Of a stretch of 6,972 nt of DNA, positions 1-4,293 are shown in pieces. Made by a program: the position numbers and the translations under genes. This DNA comes from Acholeplasmatales bacterium. Its GTDB lineage: Bacteria; Bacillota_I; Bacilli_A; Izemoplasmatales; Hujiaoplasmataceae. Each line of letters starts with the position of its first letter. The first letter of the stretch is position 1. The DNA is taken from the NCBI GenBank assembly GCA_003477305.1, contig DMTN01000059.1, forward strand, positions 1-6,972, written 5' to 3'. The notes beneath the pieces were generated by a model that searched no databases, was not told the origin of the DNA, and worked only from the letters and a program-made list of their open reading frames with translations.

Positions 1-119
1 AAATGCTTTCATGCGTCGAAAAAGTGATGAGAGGTTTGAAACAAGATGAAGGTAATACTCCTTATAAGTTATTTTAATTACCAATATAGTTTATAGCCAT
101 TACAATTTCCTAATGAATG
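1..119. other. AT-rich segment downstream of the riboswitch, no convincing gene
   Basis: By count 35 of these 120 or so bases are G or C (29%), against nearly 60% in the neighbouring genes. On the minus strand, the direction of the riboswitch, there is an AAGGAG ribosome-site-like motif at 63-58, but no start codon at a good distance opens a frame that stays open. An ATG at 12-10 begins MKAF and runs off the edge, with no ribosome site. On the plus strand a frame is open from 3 to a TAA at 75-77 (25 codons including the stop, beginning at an ATG), which could be the tail of a gene entering from the left. None of these is strong enough to call as a gene. Confidence 0.6.
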
Positions 120-145
120 AAAAATCGCCCCTGAATTGGAGGCGA
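120..145 (-). terminator. Intrinsic terminator, expression platform of the FMN riboswitch
   Basis: On the minus strand TCGCCTC (145-139) pairs with GGGGCGA (131-125) around a seven-base loop (7 bp including one G-U), followed at once by TTTTT (124-120). It sits 24 bases after the aptamer's closing helix, the usual place for an FMN-controlled transcription terminator. It may also end transcripts coming from the cyclase gene. Confidence 0.88.
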
Positions 146-168
146 CCGGACGTGGTTATAACGTACGT

Positions 169-274
169 ATCTTCTTTCATCCAGACTGTACTGTCGGTTC
201 GGGAATTCCACCCGATCGTGCCAAAGCTCGCGGACTGTCACCGCCGGTGGGGAATCTCACCCCGCCCCGAAGAC
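169..274 (-). promoter_or_regulatory. FMN riboswitch aptamer (RFN element)
   Basis: A full match to the six-helix FMN-sensing aptamer that controls riboflavin synthesis or transport. On the minus strand the closing helix P1 is GTCTTC (274-269) with GAAGAT (174-169). Between them come, in order, the P2 hairpin GGGGTGAGATTCCCC, the conserved ACCGGCGGTGACAGTCCGCG, a short hairpin, the GGGTGGAATTCCC arm, and the diagnostic ACCGACAGTACAGTCTGGAT. In Bacillota, FMN binding to such elements usually allows the downstream terminator to form and so lowers expression of rib biosynthesis genes or the riboflavin transporter ribU. Here an intrinsic terminator follows 24 bases later, consistent with transcriptional control. 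I could not resolve a convincing antiterminator by eye. The controlled gene would lie on the minus strand to the left, at or beyond the window edge. Confidence 0.96.
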
Positions 275-296
275 GATTCATTCGATTTTCAAATCG

Positions 297-325
297 ATTA
301 TACACCAAAACGCGGTGAATAGCAA
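297..325 (-). promoter_or_regulatory. Promoter of the FMN riboswitch transcript
   Basis: On the minus strand TTGCTA (325-320) is followed, after an ideal 17-base spacer, by a consensus TATAAT (302-297). Transcription would start near 290, about 16 bases before the first paired base of the aptamer. It starts just after the cyclase stop codon, with no terminator between them, so some transcription could also enter from the cyclase gene. Confidence 0.8.
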
Positions 326-335
326 TCAAACTCTG

Positions 336-980
336 TCAATCGACGATCGCATAGGCGCGGATCGGCGACCCATCGATGCCTTCGATCGGAAGCGGTGCCG
401 CGGACAGGAAGAATTCGTTCGGCAGGAGCGCGAGATTCTGAAGCGACTCGACGATCACGATCTTCACCCCGAGCAGGTCGGCGTGGCATCCGGCGTTGTC
501 GGAAGCGCCGTATTTCACCGACGGCATGTCGACGCCGAAGAGGACGACGCCGTTGTTTTTGAGGAAGGAAAACAGCGACGGTTCGAAACCGGGATGCGCG
601 GTGAAGTACTCAAGACGCCCGAAGGTCGTCTCCCAGCCGGTCGACAACAGCACGCGCGGTTGTTTGACGGGCAGGCGTTCCCAAGCCATAAGGAGATCGG
701 CGGTGCGGATGATTCCGTCGACGGGGGTGACCTTCAAGCGTACGGCGCGGCCGACGCAGGTCCCAAGCGGAATCCGATCGACACCGTCGCCCTTTGCGAA
801 GTAATGGCGCGGCGCGTCAAGATGCGTGCCGACGTGCATCGCCGTCGTGACCGTCTTCAGATTGAACCCAACCGGGTCATGAAACAGCGCGTCGACGGTC
901 TGAAACGGCGGATCGCCCGGATAGACCGGCGTCGTCGGAGACAAAAGCCGCGACAGGTCGACGATTTTCTTATTCTTCAT
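336..980 (-). CDS. Cyclase-family metal-dependent hydrolase (kynurenine formamidase-like)
   Basis: A 214-residue cytoplasmic protein of the cyclase family (Pfam Cyclase, PF04199), which includes bacterial kynurenine formamidase KynB and isatin hydrolase. Such enzymes use bound Zn or Mn to hydrolyse amide or lactam bonds. Visible features are IVDLSRLLSPTTPVYPGDP at the N-terminus and the metal and catalytic motif MHVGTHLDAPRHY with His49, His53, Asp55 and His59. Near the C-terminus CHADLLGVKIVIVESLQNL holds His166 and Glu178, the expected second metal and acid pair with the usual 12-residue spacing. All key residues and the normal length are present, so the enzyme should be active. The substrate is unknown, and no tryptophan-degradation genes are nearby. 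The ATG at 980 is preferred over one at 1040 because homology begins there and GAGG lies 9 bases upstream. It overlaps the lipoprotein gene by 11 bases, suggesting coupled translation. No clear terminator follows. Confidence 0.9.
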   Translation of the reverse strand: MKNKKIVDLSRLLSPTTPVYPGDPPFQTVDALFHDPVGFNLKTVTTAMHVGTHLDAPRHYFAKGDGVDRIPLGTCVGRAVRLKVTPVDGIIRTADLLMAWERLPVKQPRVLLSTGWETTFGRLEYFTAHPGFEPSLFSFLKNNGVVLFGVDMPSVKYGASDNAGCHADLLGVKIVIVESLQNLALLPNEFFLSAAPLPIEGIDGSPIRAYAIVD

Positions 981-1716
981 CGTCCGTCGCCTCGGTGTAG
1001 TAGGCTTTTTCAGTAGCCGACATCTGGGAGATGACGACATAGCGGTCGAGTTTGGCGAAGGTGACTTGATAGCTTTCGGTCCCGCGGAGTTCGCCTTCGA
1101 AGGTTCCGTAGGATACGTCGATCGATAAGAGCTCGCCTCGATGGGAGAACGTGACGGACACCGTCGCGAAGGTGACGTTCGTGATCTGCGGCGGGACGTA
1201 GAAGGTTTCCTCGATTTCGTTCGCGTCGTATTCGAACAGGAAGGTACACTGGTCGGGATCGACGAGGATCGATTCGTTGCGGATGTCGGAAAGATCGATC
1301 GTCCGCTTCAGGAAGGTCCGGTAGAGGGTCTCGAAGGAAGCGCCGGTTTCCGCCTTCCAGGTCCGGCTGATCGAGCCGTTTTCATTTCTTGCGGCGTAGC
1401 TGCGTCCGTCTTCGAACTGCGTCTCCGACTGTTGCCAGCGGTCCGTTTCGGTGATCGAGGTGACGACGAAGGCGATCAGATTGTCGCTTCCGCCGTTTTT
1501 CAACTTGACCGACATCGTTTCTTCGGAAACGTTGTCGCCGACGGTATAGGTTCCTTCATAGGACAGGGTGAAACTTTTCGCATCGAGCCAGCCGTCGATC
1601 GCATCGTTCATCAGATCGAAGGCTTCGGCGACCGAATAATCCGGGATGGTGCGTTCACAGGCGAGAAGCGCGCCGGCAAGCAATGCCGCAATGAGCGCGA
1701 GGAGCGGTTTCTTCAT
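970..1716 (-). CDS. Secreted lipoprotein of unknown function
   Basis: A 248-residue protein whose first 20 residues are a typical lipoprotein signal: Lys-Lys, a hydrophobic stretch (LLALIAALLAGALLA) and a lipobox LLAC with Cys20 as the predicted lipidated residue. It should be exported and anchored to the outer face of the membrane. The mature part is acidic, ends in TEATDDEE, has no further membrane segment and looks rich in alternating polar and hydrophobic beta-type stretches (for example KSFTLSYEGTYTVGD near residues 48-62, and TFATVSVTFSHRGELLSIDVS). This loosely recalls LolA-like or similar beta-sheet lipoproteins of Bacillota, but I do not recognise a family. The start is set by GAGGTG seven bases before the ATG. 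Its stop codon lies inside the start of the cyclase gene (11-base overlap), so the two are probably made together, which hints at but does not prove a shared role. Confidence 0.88.
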   Translation of the reverse strand: MKKPLLALIAALLAGALLACERTIPDYSVAEAFDLMNDAIDGWLDAKSFTLSYEGTYTVGDNVSEETMSVKLKNGGSDNLIAFVVTSITETDRWQQSETQFEDGRSYAARNENGSISRTWKAETGASFETLYRTFLKRTIDLSDIRNESILVDPDQCTFLFEYDANEIEETFYVPPQITNVTFATVSVTFSHRGELLSIDVSYGTFEGELRGTESYQVTFAKLDRYVVISQMSATEKAYYTEATDDEE

Positions 1717-1736
1717 CGTATTTCACCTCGATGAAG

Positions 1737-1768
1737 ATTATAACAGATTCGGCGTTCGCGCGCATCAA
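1737..1768 (-). promoter_or_regulatory. Promoter of the lipoprotein-cyclase unit (extended -10)
   Basis: The minus strand has TGTTATAAT with the -10 hexamer at 1742-1737, a perfect extended -10 match. A possible -35, TTGATG at 1768-1763, sits 20 bases away, longer than ideal. Transcription would start near 1730, so the leader would be only about 14 bases and would begin almost at the GAGGTG ribosome site (1729-1724). Its position just after the glgP terminator supports an independent unit. Confidence 0.65.
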
Positions 1769-1777
1769 AAACCGTTG

Positions 1778-1803
1778 AAAAGGACCCCGATATTCCGGGG
1801 TCC
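1778..1803 (-). terminator. Intrinsic terminator of the glycogen operon
   Basis: Beginning five bases after the TGA stop of glgP, the minus strand reads GGACCCCG, loop GAATAT, CGGGGTCC, then TTTTC. This is a perfect 8-bp GC-rich stem followed by a short U-tract. It separates the glycogen genes from the lipoprotein-cyclase unit, which has its own promoter about 35 bases further on. Confidence 0.9.
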
Positions 1804-1807
1804 GGAT

Positions 1808-4222
1808 TCATTTGAGGCAATTGGCGGCGACGTTCCAGATGCCGTCGGCGTATTCGCGGATCGAGCGGTCGGAGGAGAATACGCCGCTGCGCGCGATGTT
1901 GACGACGACCATCCGCCACCAGTTCTGCGGATCGCGGTAGGCGGCGTTCGCGCGTTCGTGCGCCAAAGCGTAGGCGCGATAGTCGCGGAGGATCAGGTAG
2001 GTGTCGTCATAGAGGAGCCGTTCGTAGATTTCGCGGAACTCGTTGACCTCGACATTTGCGAAAAAGCCGTTCACGAGCCGGTCGAGCACGAGGCGGAGTT
2101 CCGGATCGGCCTCGTAATGGTCCATCGGGCGGTAGTTCTTTTCGCGGGCGATGCGCGTGACGTCTTCCGAACGGAGCCCGAAGATGAAGATGTTGTCGTC
2201 GCCGACCAGTTCATGGATCTCGACGTTGGCGCCGTCTTCTGTGCCGATCGTCAGCGCGCCGTTCATCATGAACTTCATGTTCCCGGTCCCGGAAGCCTCC
2301 TTCGAGGCCGTCGAGATCTGCTCGGAGAGATCGGCGGCGGGCATGATCTTCTCGGCGTAACTGACATTGTAGTTTTCGACGAAGACGACCTTGAGAAGCG
2401 CGTTCGTATCCGGATCGCCGTTCACTTTGTCGCCGATCGTATTGATCAGCTTGATGACCTTCTTGGCGAAGTGGTAGGCGCCGGCCGCTTTCGCGCCGAA
2501 AATGAAGGTGTGCGGAAAATAGGCGGCCTTGAAGGCGGAATCGGTCTTGAGCCGTTCGTAGACGGCCATGATGTGCAGCGCGTTCATCAATTGGCGCTTG
2601 TATTCGTGGAGCCGCTTGACCTGGATGTCGAAGATCGAATCGGGATCGACGACGACGCCGTGCTCGGACTGGATCTTGGCGGCGAGCGCGACCTTCTTTG
2701 CCCGCTTCATCGCCATGAGCGATGCCCGGACCGTTCTGTCGTCGGCGCATTTCTCGAAGTCGGCGAGTTGCGCGGGATCATGACGCCAGCCCGAACCGAT
2801 CGCATCGTCGAGGATCGCGGAGAGTTCTCGGTTCGAATGGATCAGCCAGCGGCGGTGCGTGATGCCGTTGGTGACATTGGAGAATTTGTCCGGATCGAGC
2901 CGGTAGAAATCGTTCATCTCGATGTTTTTGAGAATCTCCGTGTGCAGTTTGGCGACGCCGTTCACGGAGTGGCAGGCGACGAGGCAGAGGTTCGCCATGC
3001 GGACTTGTCCGCCGGCGATGATCGCCATCCGGTTGATCAGATCGATCTTGTCGTAGGAATACTTTTCCAGGAGCCGGTTCGTGAAACGGCGGTTGATTTC
3101 CTCGATCAATTGGAAGATCCGCGGAAGCACCGGCTGGATCAGGTAGACCGGCCACTTTTCGAGCGCTTCGGACATGATCGTGTGATTCGTATACGCCGTC
3201 GACTGCGAGACGATGGCCCAGGCGGCGTCCCATTCCATCCCTTCCTCATCGAGCAGGATGCGGAGCAATTCGGGGATGATCAGGGTCGGATGGGTATCGT
3301 TGATGTGGAACACCGCCTTGTCGGCGAGGTTCGCGAGGGTACCGTATTTCGCCTTATGGCGCCGAACCACGCTTTTTACGCCGGCCGAGGTGAAGAAATA
3401 CTGCTGCATCAGCCGCAGTCTCTTCCCGTCCTCGGTGGTGTCGTCCGGATAAAGGAATCCCGACAGTTTCTGGAGTTCGAATTCATACTCGAAGGCGGAG
3501 CGGCCTTTCGGATACTTGCGGGACGGTTCGGCGTTCCACAGGCGGAGATGGTTGACGACGCCGTTGTCGGCGCCGACGATCGGGACGTCGTAGGGAACCG
3601 CCTTGACGAACATCGCGGGCTTGTACACGAGCTTCCCGTCGAGCCAATCGACGTGGCCGCCGTAGGTGATGTCTTCGGCCTCTTCTTCCTTGCGGACTTC
3701 CCAGACATAGCCGTCGGAGAGCCAGTTGTCGGGGCGTTCCTCCTGGTAGCCGTTCTTGATCACCTGGCGGAACAACCCGTAGCGGTAGCGGATGCAGTTT
3801 CCGAACCCGGGGTAGCCGAGCGAAGCCATCGAGTCGAGATAACAGGCCGCAAGCCGGCCGAGGCCGCCGTTGCCGAGACCGGGGTCGGACTCATAGTCCT
3901 CGAGTTCGTTCAAATCGATCCCGAGTTCGTCGAACGCCGCCGCGGCGACGTCGCGGACGCCCATGTTGATCAGATTGTTGGTAATCAGACGTCCCATCAA
4001 AAATTCCATCGAAAAGTAGTAGACTTCCTTGGCGGCGCGGGCGGCGAGCCGCTCCGCCGTCTGGATCCAGTCGTCGGCGATCGATTCGCGGACCAGCGTG
4101 CCGAGCACGTTGAAACGTTCCCGCACGCTGGAGGAAGCGACGTCGGTCATGTAGGTCGAACGAAGGCGTTCTACGAACGTCTTCGCGAAGGTTCTTGCGG
4201 ATTTGAAATGGCCATTGTTCAT
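1808..4222 (-). CDS. glgP: Glycogen phosphorylase
   Basis: An 804-residue cytoplasmic enzyme that releases glucose-1-phosphate from the non-reducing ends of glycogen or maltodextrin using phosphate and pyridoxal phosphate (family GT35, usual length about 800). Family blocks appear in order: YYFSMEFLMGRLITNNL and GLGNGGLGRLAACYLDS near the N-terminus, HINDTHPTLIIPELLR, STAYTNHTIMSEALEKWP, NVTNGITHRRWL, DIQVKRLHEYKRQLMNALH, VFVENYNVSYAEKIMPAADL and ASGTGNMKFMMNGALTIGT. Lys650 in the last block (GNMKF) is the expected pyridoxal-phosphate lysine. The start at 4222 is set by the tandem GAGGTG site seven bases upstream. The gene follows the GlgD-GlgA fusion by 71 bases and ends just before a strong terminator, so it closes the glycogen unit. 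Whether it prefers glycogen or maltodextrin cannot be told from sequence, but the operon position favours glycogen. The protein appears intact. Confidence 0.97.
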   Translation of the reverse strand: MNNGHFKSARTFAKTFVERLRSTYMTDVASSSVRERFNVLGTLVRESIADDWIQTAERLAARAAKEVYYFSMEFLMGRLITNNLINMGVRDVAAAAFDELGIDLNELEDYESDPGLGNGGLGRLAACYLDSMASLGYPGFGNCIRYRYGLFRQVIKNGYQEERPDNWLSDGYVWEVRKEEEAEDITYGGHVDWLDGKLVYKPAMFVKAVPYDVPIVGADNGVVNHLRLWNAEPSRKYPKGRSAFEYEFELQKLSGFLYPDDTTEDGKRLRLMQQYFFTSAGVKSVVRRHKAKYGTLANLADKAVFHINDTHPTLIIPELLRILLDEEGMEWDAAWAIVSQSTAYTNHTIMSEALEKWPVYLIQPVLPRIFQLIEEINRRFTNRLLEKYSYDKIDLINRMAIIAGGQVRMANLCLVACHSVNGVAKLHTEILKNIEMNDFYRLDPDKFSNVTNGITHRRWLIHSNRELSAILDDAIGSGWRHDPAQLADFEKCADDRTVRASLMAMKRAKKVALAAKIQSEHGVVVDPDSIFDIQVKRLHEYKRQLMNALHIMAVYERLKTDSAFKAAYFPHTFIFGAKAAGAYHFAKKVIKLINTIGDKVNGDPDTNALLKVVFVENYNVSYAEKIMPAADLSEQISTASKEASGTGNMKFMMNGALTIGTEDGANVEIHELVGDDNIFIFGLRSEDVTRIAREKNYRPMDHYEADPELRLVLDRLVNGFFANVEVNEFREIYERLLYDDTYLILRDYRAYALAHERANAAYRDPQNWWRMVVVNIARSGVFSSDRSIREYADGIWNVAANCLK

Positions 4223-4229
4223 CGGAAAA

Positions 4230-4240
4230 CACCTCACCTC
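4230..4240 (-). promoter_or_regulatory. Tandem Shine-Dalgarno site that sets the glgP start
   Basis: The minus strand reads GAGGTGAGGTG, two overlapping anti-16S matches, with the proximal one seven bases before the ATG at 4222. This decides the glgP start: the upstream in-frame ATG at 4246 lies before the site and inside the -10 box, so it is not used. Confidence 0.8.
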
Positions 4241-4244
4241 AAGC

Positions 4245-4253
4245 ATTATATCA
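4245..4253 (-). promoter_or_regulatory. Extended -10 promoter element for glgP
   Basis: The minus strand reads TGATATAAT, a perfect extended -10 box (TGnTATAAT). The hexamer 17 bases upstream, TCGCTA, is a poor -35 match, but extended -10 promoters often tolerate this. The predicted transcript would start near 4238, only about 16 bases before the glgP ATG and inside the Shine-Dalgarno region. It would give glgP its own transcript in addition to read-through from glgC and the fusion gene. It is predicted from sequence alone. Confidence 0.55.
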
Positions 4254-4290
4254 TTTCACCCGCGCGCTAGCGAGGAGACTTGCGGGTAAA
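4254..4290 (-). other. Hairpin between the GlgD-GlgA gene and glgP, without a U-tract
   Basis: On the minus strand TTTACCCGC (4290-4282) can pair with GCGGGTGAAA (4263-4254), giving nine pairs with one bulged G and a loop that itself contains the palindrome CGCTAGCG. It starts just beyond the TAA stop of the fusion gene. No run of T follows, so it is not a standard intrinsic terminator. It could be a 3'-end stabiliser, an mRNA processing site or chance in GC-rich DNA. Confidence 0.35.
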
Positions 4291-4293
4291 CGG

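Noticed and set aside
74..100. Eight-residue minus-strand frame MAINYIGN after an AGGA seven bases upstream
   Set aside because: It resembles a leader peptide, but a frame this short is expected by chance in AT-rich DNA and nothing else supports it.
113..322. Short plus-strand frames covering 113-322
   Set aside because: They overlap the FMN riboswitch, its terminator and its promoter on the other strand, and the sequence conservation is explained by the RNA.
315..1016. A 233-codon open frame on the plus strand
   Set aside because: It mirrors the cyclase gene, which carries a full set of catalytic residues. The plus-strand product is Arg/Asp-rich and resembles no family.
981..1040. Longer N-terminus for the cyclase starting at 1040
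   Set aside because: The extra 20 residues are Arg/Pro/Ser-rich, lie fully inside the lipoprotein gene, and precede the conserved IVDLS start of the family.
1646..4270. An 874-codon open frame on the plus strand
   Set aside because: It lies opposite glgP, whose family motifs are unmistakable. The translation is low-complexity and rich in Asp, Val, Arg and Glu, typical of the mirror frame of a GC-rich gene, with no ribosome site.
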